A DNA stretch of 64,000 bases from JAJTHJ01 sp046316025 (GCA_046316025.1 JBKCXU010000024.1:27992-91991); one strand, 5' to 3'. Numbered from the stretch's first letter, positions 25,449 through 35,819 are shown. Notes: a model not told the origin generated them from the letters alone. Translations and numbers: made by a program.

Positions 25449-26767
25449 GGCTCGCCCTGGAGCGCCTGGGCTACCGACTGCTGTGGTGGCTCGGCCTGCC
25501 GCTGGTGGCCGCCTACCTGCTGTATCGAAGCCTGCGCCAGCCCGAGTACCGCGCGCATTGGGGCGAGCGCTTCCTGGGGCGCGGCCCCGTTCCAGTGGGG
25601 GAGGGCGAACGGATCTGGGTGCACGCCGTCTCGGTCGGTGAGACCCGCGCCGCCGCGCCGTTGATCGAAGCTCTGGCGCGCGCTCATCCGCGTGCGCGCT
25701 TCGTGCTCACCCACATGACGCCGACTGGCCGCGCCGCCGGTACGGCTTTGGCGCAGACACTGGCCGGGCGGCTTGTGCAGCGCTACCTGCCCTATGAACT
25801 CGGGTTTGCGCAACGGCGCTTCCTGCGTGAACTCAAGCCGCGCCTGGGCATCCTGATGGAAACCGAGATCTGGCCCAATCTGCTACTGACCGCGCAGGCC
25901 GAGGGCGTGCCGATGGTGCTCGCCAACGCGCGCCTGTCGGCCAAGTCGCTCGCCCGCGCCGACCGGCTGCCCGCGCTGCTGCGAGCCGCCGCCGCCACGT
26001 TGGGCGGGGTCGCGGCGCAGAGCGAAGCCGATCGCCAGCGCATCGCGACCGCCTACGGCGGCCCGCTGGAGGTGTTCGGCAACCTCAAGTTCGACCTCAC
26101 CCCCGACCCCGCACAGATCGCCGCCGGCCGCGCCTTGCGCGCCACCGCCGCCGGCCGCCCGATCATCCTGCTCGCCAGCACCCGCGAAGGCGAAGAATCG
26201 CTCCTCCTGAGAAATAGGGGTCAGACCCCTATTTTTTTGCAAGAAGCCGGCATGAAGGAAAAATTGGGGTCTGACCCCTATTTTTGTGTTGTCCCGCGGC
26301 ATCCGCAGCGGTTCGAGGAGGTGGCGCGGCTGGCGCAGGCGCGCGGGTGGCGGGTTCGGCGGCGGTCAGAGGCGGCTGACTTTGTGGGGATGGGCGACGA
26401 TGAGCTGTTTTTGGGCGATTCAATGGGGGAAATGGTGCTGTACTACGCGTCGGCGGACGTGGCGCTGATCGGCGGCAGTGTGCTGCCATTCGGCGCGCAG
26501 AATCTGATCGAAGCCTGCGCGGTCGGCACGCCGGTGGTGCTGGGGCCGAGCACCTTCAACTTTGCGCAGGCGGCGCAGGACGCGCTGGCCGCTGGCGCGG
26601 CGGCGCAGGTGGCGGACGCCGACGCGGCGCTCACCGAGCTCGCCGCGATCTGCGCCGACCCCGCGCGCCGCGCGCGCATGAGCACGGCGGCGCTGGCCTT
26701 TGCGCACGCGCACCGGGGCGCCACCGCACGCACGGCGGCCTGGTTGGAGCGCTGGCTTATTCCGTGA
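25445..26767 (+). CDS. waaA: 3-deoxy-D-manno-octulosonic acid (Kdo) transferase with in-frame repeat insertion
   Basis: The 440-residue enzyme transfers Kdo to lipid A precursor at the inner membrane. It has an N-terminal membrane anchor (about 8-28), then WVHAVSVGETRAA with the catalytic-type glutamate, METEIWPN, GNLKFD, and in the C-terminal domain PRHPQRFEEV and GGSLLPFG-like GGSVLPFGAQNLIEA. Residues about 256-281 (RNRGQTPIFLQEAG and following) interrupt the normal junction between ILLASTREGEE and VVPRHPQRF. They are encoded by a palindromic repeat at 26212-26283. The insertion keeps frame and adds about 26 residues in the interdomain region, so the enzyme may still work. Its end overlaps the convergent tolC end by 11 bases. 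Confidence 0.9.
   Translation: MRLALERLGYRLLWWLGLPLVAAYLLYRSLRQPEYRAHWGERFLGRGPVPVGEGERIWVHAVSVGETRAAAPLIEALARAHPRARFVLTHMTPTGRAAGTALAQTLAGRLVQRYLPYELGFAQRRFLRELKPRLGILMETEIWPNLLLTAQAEGVPMVLANARLSAKSLARADRLPALLRAAAATLGGVAAQSEADRQRIATAYGGPLEVFGNLKFDLTPDPAQIAAGRALRATAAGRPIILLASTREGEESLLLRNRGQTPIFLQEAGMKEKLGSDPYFCVVPRHPQRFEEVARLAQARGWRVRRRSEAADFVGMGDDELFLGDSMGEMVLYYASADVALIGGSVLPFGAQNLIEACAVGTPVVLGPSTFNFAQAAQDALAAGAAAQVADADAALTELAAICADPARRARMSTAALAFAHAHRGATARTAAWLERWLIP
26212..26283. repeat. Paired palindromic element (GGGGTCAGACCCC type) inside waaA
   Basis: Two 23-base palindromes, 26212-26234 (AAATAGGGGTC-A-GACCCCTATTT) and 26261-26283 (AAATTGGGGTC-T-GACCCCTATTT), lie in inverted orientation around a 26-base spacer. 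The pair can form a long stem-loop. GGGGTCAGACCCC palindromes are widespread in proteobacteria and often found near REP-associated tyrosine transposases, so this resembles a REP/MITE-like mobile unit. It is in frame with waaA. Confidence 0.85.
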
Positions 26768-28202
26768 GCAGCGCGTTGACCGTGCGCACGTCGTCGTCGG
26801 ACAGGGTGCCGGCGGCGGCCTTCAGTTGCAGGCCGAAGACGAGGAAGTTGTAGCGCGCCTGCTTCAGATCGCGCTGGGTGGTGATCAGCTGCGTCTGCGC
26901 ATTGAGGACGTCGAGCAGGATGCGCACGCCGACCTGGTAGCCGAGCTGGGTCGATTCGAGCTGCGTGCGCGCCGAGGTCTCGGCCGACTCCAGCGAGCGC
27001 ACCTGCGACAGCCCGTAATTGACCCCGGTGAAGGCCGAGCGCGCCGCGTTGGCCGCCGTGCGGCGCGCGGTTTCGAGGTCGGCGCCGGCCTTGTCGCGGC
27101 TGGAAAGCGCCGCACGCACCTGGGCCTGCGTCAGGCCGCCGGAGTAGATCGGCCAGTTCAGTTGCAAGCCGATATTGGCCGAGTCGGCGCGAAAGCGCGT
27201 ATCGGTGCTCTGCGAGCCGTCGAAGCGCGTGCGGTTGGCACTGCCGACCACGTCGAGCGTGGGCTTGTAGCCGTCGCGGGCCTTCTGGATCTCGCGCTCC
27301 GCGATTTCCACCGACACGCGGTTGGCGAGCACGCCGTAGTTGCCGTCCTCGGTGGCCTTCAGCCACGGCGGCAGCTCGTTGGGCTGCGGCAGCGCCAGCC
27401 CCGGCTTGTCGCGCAGGCCGGCCAGCGTGCCGATGTCGCGCCCGACGATGGCCTCCAGTTCGCTGCGGCGCACGAGCAGCGTGCCCACCGCCACCTGCAA
27501 CTGCGCCACGATCTGGTCGTAGCGGGCCTGCGCCTCGTTGGTGTCGATGATCGTCTTGGTGCCGACCTCGAACTCGCGCTTGGCCTGCTCCAGCTGTTGC
27601 AGCGTGGCGGTCTTGTTGGCCTCCAGCGCGATCACCTGGTCGCGCGCGGCCAGCGCGTCGAAGTAGGCCCGCGCCAGCCGCAGGATCAAGTCCTGCCGCG
27701 CCTGCGCCAGCGTCGCCTCGCCCTGCTCGACTTGCAGCTTGGCCTGCTCGAAGGTCTGCCACTGCTGCGGCCGGTACACCGGCACCGACAACTGCAAGCC
27801 GCCGCCGTAATCGCCGAAATTGGGGGTGACCGAATTGCTGGAAGTGGACAAGTCGTAGTAGCGGCGGGACACGCTGGCGTTCGCATCGAGGCTGGGCAGC
27901 AGCCCGGCGCGGGCGATGGACGGCTGCTCGGTGGTCACCTGATACTGAAAGCGCGCCGCCTGGTAAGTCGAGTCGTTGGCGAGCGCTTCCTGGAACAACT
28001 GGCCGAGGTCGTAGCGCTTGGCCATCTTGGCTTCGGCCAGCAGCGGATCGACCACGCGCGAGGGCGAGGCATCGGTGGGCGGCGGCAACTGGCCGAGCCC
28101 GCCGCCCTGTTGTGCGGCCACCGGCAGCGCCAACGCGAGCAGCGCAGCCCCGATCGCCGCGGCCAGCGGTCTGCGTTCGAATGTCGTTTGGGGCAGATGC
28201 AT
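26757..28202 (-). CDS. tolC: TolC family outer-membrane efflux protein
   Basis: The 481-residue protein has a signal peptide (AIGAALLALALPVAAQQ) and two OEP repeats. These give the TolC trimeric channel-tunnel. Signature segments include QDLILRLARAYFDALAARDQV, LEANKTATLQQLEQAKREFEVG, and late in the protein LNWPIYSGGLTQAQVR and TQLGYQVGVRILLDVLNAQTQL. The ATG at 28202 is preceded by GGAGAAGG. It is the last gene of a pcm-rhodanese-tolC run, 22 bases after the rhodanese gene. It would serve type I secretion or RND efflux; no pump gene is in the window. Confidence 0.92.
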   Translation of the reverse strand: MHLPQTTFERRPLAAAIGAALLALALPVAAQQGGGLGQLPPPTDASPSRVVDPLLAEAKMAKRYDLGQLFQEALANDSTYQAARFQYQVTTEQPSIARAGLLPSLDANASVSRRYYDLSTSSNSVTPNFGDYGGGLQLSVPVYRPQQWQTFEQAKLQVEQGEATLAQARQDLILRLARAYFDALAARDQVIALEANKTATLQQLEQAKREFEVGTKTIIDTNEAQARYDQIVAQLQVAVGTLLVRRSELEAIVGRDIGTLAGLRDKPGLALPQPNELPPWLKATEDGNYGVLANRVSVEIAEREIQKARDGYKPTLDVVGSANRTRFDGSQSTDTRFRADSANIGLQLNWPIYSGGLTQAQVRAALSSRDKAGADLETARRTAANAARSAFTGVNYGLSQVRSLESAETSARTQLESTQLGYQVGVRILLDVLNAQTQLITTQRDLKQARYNFLVFGLQLKAAAGTLSDDDVRTVNALLTE

Positions 28203-28224
28203 TGCCTTCTCCAGAAATCTCTGT

Positions 28225-28548
28225 TCAGTAGGTCGCCATGCCGCGGTCGACCTGGCGGGCCCAGGCGTCGACGCCGCCCGCCAGGTTGTACACATCGGCA
28301 AAGCCTTGGCGCGCCAGCCAATACGCCACCTGCGCGCTGCGCCCGCCATGGTGGCAGATGCACACCACCGACTGCGCGGGGTCGAACTCGCCGACCCGCG
28401 CCGGCAGCGCGCGCATCGGCAGAAGTTCGGCGCCGTCGAGCTTGCAGATGGCCGTCTCCCACGGCTCGCGCACGTCGAGCAGCAGCGGGCGCGGCCGCGC
28501 TGGGTCGGCCAGCCACTGCGCAAGCTCCGGTGCCGAAAGGTTCTTCAT
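28225..28548 (-). CDS. Rhodanese-like sulfurtransferase (GlpE-like)
   Basis: The 107-residue single rhodanese domain has LLLDVREPWE near the start and the active-site loop CHHGGRS, with Cys65 as the persulfide-carrying residue, and ends GFADVYNLAGGVDAWA. Single-domain rhodaneses move sulfane sulfur to thiophilic acceptors in the cytoplasm. The ATG at 28548 overlaps the pcm stop (TGATG). The pcm-rhodanese-tolC order is one I associate with betaproteobacteria, without a clear functional link. Confidence 0.9.
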   Translation of the reverse strand: MKNLSAPELAQWLADPARPRPLLLDVREPWETAICKLDGAELLPMRALPARVGEFDPAQSVVCICHHGGRSAQVAYWLARQGFADVYNLAGGVDAWARQVDRGMATY

Positions 28549-29234
28549 CAAAACACGAAGCGCGAGGGCCGCCACGGGTTGACGAGCGGCTTGATCTCGG
28601 TTTCGAACAGGCGGCGGGTGTCGAACCCGTCGGCCGACATCCGGGTGACGATCTGCGCGTGCATCGCCGGCGCGTCGCCGACCACCGCGGCGAGCCGCCC
28701 GCCGATCTGCAACTGCGCGAGCAGCGCTTCCGGCACCGCCGGCAGGGAGCCGGTGACGACGATCATGTCGTACGGCGCGGCCGCCGACCAGCCGCGCGCC
28801 GCATCGCCCACATCCACGCGCACATTGCGCACGCCCTGGCGCGCCAGGTTGTCGGCGCCGAAGCGCGCCAGATGCGGGTCGATCTCCACCGACAGCACCT
28901 CGCGCGCCTTGTGCGCGAAGAGCGCCGCCAGGTAGCCCGAGCCGGTGCCGATCTCCAGCACCCGCTCCTGCGGCTTGACCGCCAGGTCTTGCAGGATGCG
29001 CGCCTCCATCTTGGGCGCCCACATCGACTGGCCGCTGTCCACGCCGTCCACGCGCAACGGGATCTCCATGTCGGTAAAGGCCAGCGCGCGGTAGGCGGGC
29101 GGCACGTAGTCCTCGCGCCGCACCACCGCCAGCAGGTCGAGTACCGCGGGGTCGAGCACCTGCCAGGGGCGGATCTGCTGCTCGACCATGTTGAAGCGGG
29201 CGCGTTCGAGATCGAGCGACGGGATGGCGTTCAT
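28548..29234 (-). CDS. pcm: Protein-L-isoaspartate O-methyltransferase
   Basis: The 228-residue methyltransferase repairs isoaspartyl residues in aged proteins. It has the PCMT features MVEQQIRPWQVLD, an early substrate-loop equivalent (DSGQSMWAPKMEARILQ), the SAM motif VLEIGTGSGYLAAL, and EIKPLVNPW near the end. The length fits the family (about 210-230). It starts at 29234, divergent from thiD with a 135-base gap, and is the first gene of the pcm-rhodanese-tolC run. Confidence 0.9.
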   Translation of the reverse strand: MNAIPSLDLERARFNMVEQQIRPWQVLDPAVLDLLAVVRREDYVPPAYRALAFTDMEIPLRVDGVDSGQSMWAPKMEARILQDLAVKPQERVLEIGTGSGYLAALFAHKAREVLSVEIDPHLARFGADNLARQGVRNVRVDVGDAARGWSAAAPYDMIVVTGSLPAVPEALLAQLQIGGRLAAVVGDAPAMHAQIVTRMSADGFDTRRLFETEIKPLVNPWRPSRFVF

Positions 29235-29369
29235 GGGTGGACGGGGTGGCGACGCGCTTCGGAAACGCGAGGGAAAATTCTATCAACCGGGGCTGCGCGA
29301 CAATGTCCGTTCGCGTCACGGATTGTGCGCTTCGTCGCACGACGGCGGCCGCCGGATGAGGAACCCAGC

Positions 29370-30215
29370 ATGGCAGGCAAGACGTTTCCCAATGTGTTGA
29401 CGGTGGCGGGGGTCGATCCGTCCGGCGGCGCCGGCATTCTCGCCGACGTGAAGGCCATGAGCGCGCTCGGCGCCTACGCCTGCGCCGTGGTGGCGGCGCT
29501 GACGGCGCAGAACACGCGCGCGGTGACGGCGGTGCAACCGGTGCCGCCGGAGTTTCTGCGCGCGCAACTGGACGCTCTGTTCGACGACGTGCGCATCGAC
29601 GCGGCCAAGATCGGCATGGTCGGCGGCCGCGCGGCGATCGCCGCGGTGGCCGACGGGCTGGCGGTACGCAGCGTGGCGCATCTCGTGCTGGACCCGGTGA
29701 TGATCGCCAAGAGCGGCGATGCGTTGCTCGAGCGCGACGCGGTGGGCGCGCTGCGCGAGCGGCTGCTGCCGCTCGCCACCATGATCACGCCCAACCTGCC
29801 TGAGGCCGGCGCCCTGTTGCAGCGGCGCGCGCCGGACACGCTCAAGGAAATGCGCGCCGCCGCCGAAGCGCTGCGCGAGTCGTTGACCCACGCCGGCGAA
29901 CGCTGGGTGTACCTCAAGGGCGGCCACCTGAGCGCGGGCGAGGCGACCGATCTGCTGTTCGACGGCGACCGGATGATCGAACTCACCGCGCCGCGCATCG
30001 CCACCAAGAACACCCACGGCACGGGCTGCACGCTGTCGGCCGCACTCGCCGCGCTGCTGCCGCAGTCGCCCGACGTGCCGGCCGCGGCGCGCGCCGCCAA
30101 GGACTACCTGACCGCCGCGCTGCGCCGCGCCGACGAGTTGAACGTCGGCAGCGGGCACGGGCCGGTGTTCCACTTTCATCGCTGGTGGGCCGCGGGTGGG
30201 GCGGCCACCGGTTAG
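29370..30215 (+). CDS. thiD: Hydroxymethylpyrimidine/phosphomethylpyrimidine kinase
   Basis: The 281-residue ribokinase-fold enzyme phosphorylates HMP twice for thiamine synthesis. It shows VAGVDPSGGAGILADVKAMSALGAYA at the N-terminus, KIGMVGG, LDPVMIAKSGDALL, TPNLPEAGAL, and the anion-hole motif NTHGTGCTLSAALAA. GAGGAA lies a suitable distance before the ATG at 29370. The gene is about 3.7 kb upstream of thiC and shows no TPP element of its own in the upstream gap. The C-terminus is normal for bacterial ThiD. Confidence 0.93.
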   Translation: MAGKTFPNVLTVAGVDPSGGAGILADVKAMSALGAYACAVVAALTAQNTRAVTAVQPVPPEFLRAQLDALFDDVRIDAAKIGMVGGRAAIAAVADGLAVRSVAHLVLDPVMIAKSGDALLERDAVGALRERLLPLATMITPNLPEAGALLQRRAPDTLKEMRAAAEALRESLTHAGERWVYLKGGHLSAGEATDLLFDGDRMIELTAPRIATKNTHGTGCTLSAALAALLPQSPDVPAAARAAKDYLTAALRRADELNVGSGHGPVFHFHRWWAAGGAATG

Positions 30216-30225
30216 TCGTCCGGTA

Positions 30226-31332
30226 ATGGAGTGTCTCGACACCCTCATCGTCGGCGCCGGCGTGGTCGGCCTGGCCGTGGCCGATGCGCTGGCGCGCGCC
30301 GGGCGCGAGGTGGTCGTCGTCGAAAGCGAAAGTCTGATCGGCAGCGGTGTGTCCGCGCGCAACAGCGAGGTGATCCACTCCGGCATCTACTACCCGCCGG
30401 GCTCGGCCAAGGCGCGGCTGTGCCTGCGCGGCAAGCACCTGCTCTACGCGTTCTGCGCCAGCCACGGCGTGCCGCACCGCCGCTGCGGCAAGCTGATCGT
30501 CGCCACCCACGCCGGGCAACTCGACGCGCTGCGCGCCTTGCAGGCGCGCGGCGCGGCCAATGGCGTCCAGGGCCTGCACTGGCTCGACGCCGTGCAGGCG
30601 CGCGCGCTCGAACCGCAGTTGCACTGCGCCGCGGCGTTGCTGTCGGAGTCCACCGGCATCGTCGACAGCCACGCGCTGATGACCGCGCTGCTCGGACGCG
30701 CCGAGGCGCACGGGGCGGCGCTCGCCTTGCGCACGCGCTTTGCGCAAGCGCGAGTGGTCGCCGGCGGCTTCGAGGTCGCGCTGGCGGACGAGTCGGGCAC
30801 GATGCGCTATCACGCGGCCCGGCTCGTCATCGCAGCGGGACTGCACTCGCCCTCGGTGGCGGTGCGCATCGACGGGCTGCCGCCCGAGCGTGTGCCCATC
30901 GAGCGCTATGCCCGTGGCAACTACTTCGCGCTTACCGGCCGCGCGCCGTTCTCGCGGCTCGTGTACCCGGTGCCGGAGAAGGACGGCCTCGGTGTGCACT
31001 TGACGCTCGACCTTGCCGGGCAGGCGCGTTTCGGGCCGGACGTTGAGTGGCTGGAGGCCCCGGCCTTCGACGTGAACCCGATGCGGCTGCCGCAGTTCTA
31101 CGACGAGATCCGTCGTTACTGGCCGGTCCTGCCGGACGGCGCGCTGCGCCCCGACTACGCCGGTGTGCGGCCGAAGATCTATTCGCCCAATGAGCCGGCG
31201 GCAGACTTTCGCATCGACGGCCCCGCGGCGCATGGCGTCGCGGGACTGGTGTGCCTGTTCGGCATCGAATCGCCGGGGTTGACGGCGGCGCTGGCGATCG
31301 GGGAGGAGGTTGCCGGCGCATTCGGCGGTTGA
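30226..31332 (+). CDS. FAD-dependent oxidoreductase, L-2-hydroxyglutarate oxidase (LhgO)-like
   Basis: The 368-residue DAO-type flavoprotein begins TLIVGAGVVGLAVADALARAG and has VSARNSEVIHSGIYYPPGS, RCGKLIVAT, and GVRPKIY near the end. These are the conserved segments of the L-2-hydroxyglutarate dehydrogenase/oxidase family (YgaF/LhgO), which oxidises L-2-hydroxyglutarate to 2-oxoglutarate. The length is slightly below the 400-residue norm. It starts 10 bases after thiD, so cotranscription is likely. A D-2-hydroxyacid dehydrogenase is also present in this window at 41781. The substrate is an inference. Confidence 0.8.
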   Translation: MECLDTLIVGAGVVGLAVADALARAGREVVVVESESLIGSGVSARNSEVIHSGIYYPPGSAKARLCLRGKHLLYAFCASHGVPHRRCGKLIVATHAGQLDALRALQARGAANGVQGLHWLDAVQARALEPQLHCAAALLSESTGIVDSHALMTALLGRAEAHGAALALRTRFAQARVVAGGFEVALADESGTMRYHAARLVIAAGLHSPSVAVRIDGLPPERVPIERYARGNYFALTGRAPFSRLVYPVPEKDGLGVHLTLDLAGQARFGPDVEWLEAPAFDVNPMRLPQFYDEIRRYWPVLPDGALRPDYAGVRPKIYSPNEPAADFRIDGPAAHGVAGLVCLFGIESPGLTAALAIGEEVAGAFGG

Positions 31333-31352
31333 CTCTCGATAGCCGCGCACAC

Positions 31353-31483
31353 GCCCCCACCCCGACCCTCCCCCGCAAGCGGGGGAGGGAGAAAGAGCCC
31401 TCAGCCCCGCCCCTCCCCCGCTGATGCGGGCAAGGGGAGAAAACTCCCTCCCCTGCGAAGCGGGGGAGGGCTGGGGTGGGGGC
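31353..31483. repeat. Cluster of three CCTCCCCCGC-type hairpins
   Basis: The region carries three palindromes built on CCTCCCCCGC-loop-GCGGGGGAGG (about 31367-31390, 31411-31439 and 31445-31472). They are framed by GCCCCCACCCCG and its inverse near the right end. It lies between convergent genes and probably folds into strong hairpins that could stop transcription from both sides. Single units of the related CCCTCACCCCCGGCCCCTCTCCC type occur at 38742 and 48879. Confidence 0.85.
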
Positions 31484-31507
31484 GCGGGCGCCCCAACGCG
31501 TTAAGGC

Positions 31508-32611
31508 TCATCGGCCGGGCGGCTGCCGAGCAGCCGGGTCAGGGCAGGCCGCGGCCCAACGGGCAGCAACGCCGCGCCCACTGCACGCGAGCCGCCCTTC
31601 GCCGCGCAGCGCGTTGAGCACGCGGCGCAGCCGTTCGTCGGTCGGCGGCGCCTCGTCGCCGGCAAAGAGTGCCCGCAGTTCGACGAAGGTAAAGCCCGCC
31701 TGCGCCCGCTCCAACGCCGCACGGCGGATGCGGGTGTCGAGCGGCAAATCGGCCGCGTACTCGGCCGGGGTCTCGCGCAGCAGCAGCGGCTGCACCGTCT
31801 CTTGCGCGGAGCCGGCGGCCAGAAAAAAGCGGTGCGTCCAGTACGCCGCCTGCTTGCGGTTGCCGGCAAACACCCACTGCACGCGCGGATGCAGCACGGC
31901 CAGTTCGGCCAGCACGCGGGTGACGTGGGTGGGCGACCAGTCGCCCAGCCGCTTGGGGTCGAGAAAGTCGCCGTAGTTGGCCTCGACCACCACGGCCGCG
32001 TGCGGCGTGGCGCCCAACTCGCGCAATTGCTGGTGCAGCGCCTGCAACTGCGAGAAGTCGCCGAGCAGGTTTTCGCCCGTCTTGCGCTCGACCACCGCGA
32101 CAACCGCCTCGTCGCGCAGCAGCGCGTAGTCGCCGGCGGCGAGCTTGCGACGCACGACGGCGGCGCCGGGCAGCGTCCACGGATAGCGCTCGGCGCTGTC
32201 GATCGCCACCGCCAGCGCCGTCGGCGCGCGCAGCACCACCCGCCCGCGCGACTTGTGCGCGCGCACGCCGCTCTCGGTGCGGAAGAACACCTGCTCGTAG
32301 ACGCCGCTGCCGTCCTTGTACGGTTTGGCCAGGATCAGGAACTCGCAGCGCTTGCGGTTGGCGCGGTCCAGCGTCAGCGACAGTTTGGGGCCGAGCCGAT
32401 CGAGCACGCGCACCGGTACGCGCTCGAACTCTTCGAGCGACTCGGCCGGCTCCGGCGGCTCGCGCTCGCGCAGGCAAAACACCTGCGCGCCCGGCCCCGG
32501 CCACGGATGCTGCGCACGGAAGGCGAACAGCACCCGGCCGTCACGCTCGATGCGGATGCGCACCGCAAAGCGCGGGTGCGCGGTGCGCTCGGCGATCCAC
32601 AGCAGGGCCAT
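31508..32611 (-). CDS. ERCC4-domain nuclease family protein
   Basis: The 367-residue protein carries an ERCC4/XPF-type nuclease core: DSAERYPW, AAGDYALLRDEAVVAVVERKTGENLLGDF (the VERK...D active-site signature), and HAAVVVEANYGDF. Only the nuclease domain is recognisable; there is no helicase or helix-hairpin-helix tail. The N-terminal 130 residues form a separate unassigned domain. The start at 32611 is the first good ATG; an in-frame ATG at 32638 is an alternative. Divergent from the chromate transporter genes. Bacterial ERCC4-domain proteins are known, but their roles are mostly undefined; DNA repair or phage-related processing is possible. Confidence 0.75.
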   Translation of the reverse strand: MALLWIAERTAHPRFAVRIRIERDGRVLFAFRAQHPWPGPGAQVFCLREREPPEPAESLEEFERVPVRVLDRLGPKLSLTLDRANRKRCEFLILAKPYKDGSGVYEQVFFRTESGVRAHKSRGRVVLRAPTALAVAIDSAERYPWTLPGAAVVRRKLAAGDYALLRDEAVVAVVERKTGENLLGDFSQLQALHQQLRELGATPHAAVVVEANYGDFLDPKRLGDWSPTHVTRVLAELAVLHPRVQWVFAGNRKQAAYWTHRFFLAAGSAQETVQPLLLRETPAEYAADLPLDTRIRRAALERAQAGFTFVELRALFAGDEAPPTDERLRRVLNALRGEGRLACSGRGVAARWAAACPDPAARQPPGR

Positions 32612-32645
32612 GCGCGCGATGGTATCGCCGCGTAGCATCGTGCGC

Positions 32646-33197
32646 ATGGCTGGCCCGCGCTCGCTCACCGAACTCTTCGTCGCTTTCACGCTGCTGGCGC
32701 TGCAGGGCTTTGGCGGCGTGCTGGCGGTGGCGCAACGCGTGCTGTGCGAGCAACGTCGCTGGCTGACGCCGCAGGAGTTTCTCGAAATGCTGTCGGTCGG
32801 CCAGGTGCTGCCGGGGCCCAACGTGTGCAACGTGGCGCTGATGGTCGGCGACCGCTTCTTTGGCCTGCGCGGGGCCTTGGCGGCGCTCGCCGGGATGATG
32901 ACTGTGCCGCTGGTGCTGGTGCTGACACTCGCAGCCTTGTACGTGAACTTCGCCGATGTGCCGCAAGTGGCCGGTGCTCTGCGCGGCATGAGCGCGGTCG
33001 CCGCAGGGCTGATCGTCGGCACCGCGCTCAAGCTCGCCCCCGGGCTGCGCCACGGCCCGCTGCATCCGGCGGCGTCGGTCTCGTTGGTGGCCGCCGCCTT
33101 CGGCGCGATCGCGCTGCTGCGCTGGCCGCTGCCCTCGGTGTTGCTCGCGCTGGGCGCCGCGGGTTGGCTGCTGGCGTGGCGGGGGCAGCGGCGATGA
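32646..33197 (+). CDS. Chromate transporter family protein, half 1
   Basis: The 183-residue CHR-family membrane protein has one Chromate_transp domain. Conserved features are LTELFVAFTLLALQGFGGVLA at the start and SVGQVLPGPNVCNVALMVG around residue 55, with about six hydrophobic helices. It and the following overlapping gene are the two halves that form one polypeptide in long-chain ChrA proteins. Such pairs are proposed to export chromate with sulfate-like specificity. The actual substrate here is not known. Confidence 0.88.
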   Translation: MAGPRSLTELFVAFTLLALQGFGGVLAVAQRVLCEQRRWLTPQEFLEMLSVGQVLPGPNVCNVALMVGDRFFGLRGALAALAGMMTVPLVLVLTLAALYVNFADVPQVAGALRGMSAVAAGLIVGTALKLAPGLRHGPLHPAASVSLVAAAFGAIALLRWPLPSVLLALGAAGWLLAWRGQRR

Positions 33198-33718
33198 GTG
33201 TTGCGGACTGGTTCGGCCTGTTCGGTCACTTTCTGCTGCTGTCGCTGCTCTCCATCGGCGGCGCGATCGTCGTCGCGCCCGACATGCACCGCGTGATGGT
33301 CGGGCAGTACGGGCTGCTGACCGATGCGCAATTCAACGCGTCGATCGCGCTGGCGCAGGCCGCGCCGGGGCCGAACGTGCTGTTCGTCGCGGTGATGGGT
33401 TATCAGGCGGCCGGGTTGGCGGGTGCCGCGGCCACGATGCTCGGGATCATGCTGCCTTCGACCACACTGACGCTCGCCGCCTGGCGCTGGGGACAGGCGC
33501 GGCGCGACTGGCCGGCGATAGCCGCGTTCAAGGCTGGGCTGGCGCCCATCGTCCTTGCGCTGATGGCCGCCACCGGCTGGCTGCTGGTGGCGCAAGCGCC
33601 CGGCTGGCGGCACTACGCGATCGCCGCCATCGCCGCGCTGCTCGTCTGGCGCACGCGGCTGCATCTGCTGGCGCTGATTGCGGCGGGTGCGGTGGTGGGG
33701 GCGCTGGGCTGGGTTTAG
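33194..33718 (+). CDS. Chromate transporter family protein, half 2
   Basis: This 174-residue second CHR half starts WFGLFGHFLLLSLLSIGGAI and repeats the family motif as AQAAPGPNVLFVAVMGY. It has about six hydrophobic helices in opposite topology to its partner, as in short-chain CHR pairs. The ATG overlaps the upstream stop (ATGA), which favours translation in equal amounts. The gene is followed by a repeat-rich spacer and the thiC riboswitch. Confidence 0.88.
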   Translation: MSVADWFGLFGHFLLLSLLSIGGAIVVAPDMHRVMVGQYGLLTDAQFNASIALAQAAPGPNVLFVAVMGYQAAGLAGAAATMLGIMLPSTTLTLAAWRWGQARRDWPAIAAFKAGLAPIVLALMAATGWLLVAQAPGWRHYAIAAIAALLVWRTRLHLLALIAAGAVVGALGWV

Positions 33719-33729
33719 GGACGGTCTTC

Positions 33730-33807
33730 TGTTGACCGTTGTCTGTTGTCAGTTGAGTGGACTCGAACGCGGCCAACCGACAACCGCCAACCGACAACCG
33801 ACAACCG
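33730..33807. repeat. Inverted and tandem CAACCGACAACCG-like repeats
   Basis: A stretch of GTTGACCGTTGTCTGTTGTC at 33733-33752 is followed by tandem CCAACCGACAACCG units at 33773-33807, roughly its inverse. It lies between the chromate transporter gene and the TPP riboswitch and could form a hairpin that ends upstream transcription. Confidence 0.6.
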
Positions 33808-33825
33808 CTACACTGCCCTTCGCAC

Positions 33826-33902
33826 GCAGGGGTCCTGGCGAAACGCCGCCGGGTGAGACAGACCCTCTGAACCTGGACGGGTAATGCCGTCGATGGGAGT
33901 CG
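33826..33902 (+). promoter_or_regulatory. TPP riboswitch (THI element) controlling thiC
   Basis: The RNA would contain GGGTGAGACAGACCCTCTGAACCTGG and then GGGTAATGCC with the closing segment CGTCGATGGGAG. These are the conserved J3/2 and pyrimidine- and pyrophosphate-sensing parts of the THI box (TGAGA, CTGAACCTG, GGGTAATGCC). It lies 46 bases before the thiC ATG, in the expected orientation. Thiamine pyrophosphate binding would repress thiC, probably by masking translation start in this group of bacteria. Confidence 0.95.
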
Positions 33903-33947
33903 TGACCGGCCTTGCGGCCCGCGGCTTCCTCACACAAGGAGCCGCCG

Positions 33948-35819
<1,872 letters not shown>

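Noticed and set aside
31353..31483. Possible CRISPR-like array of three repeats
   Set aside because: The units are palindromic hairpins of different spacing with no uniform spacers and no cas genes.
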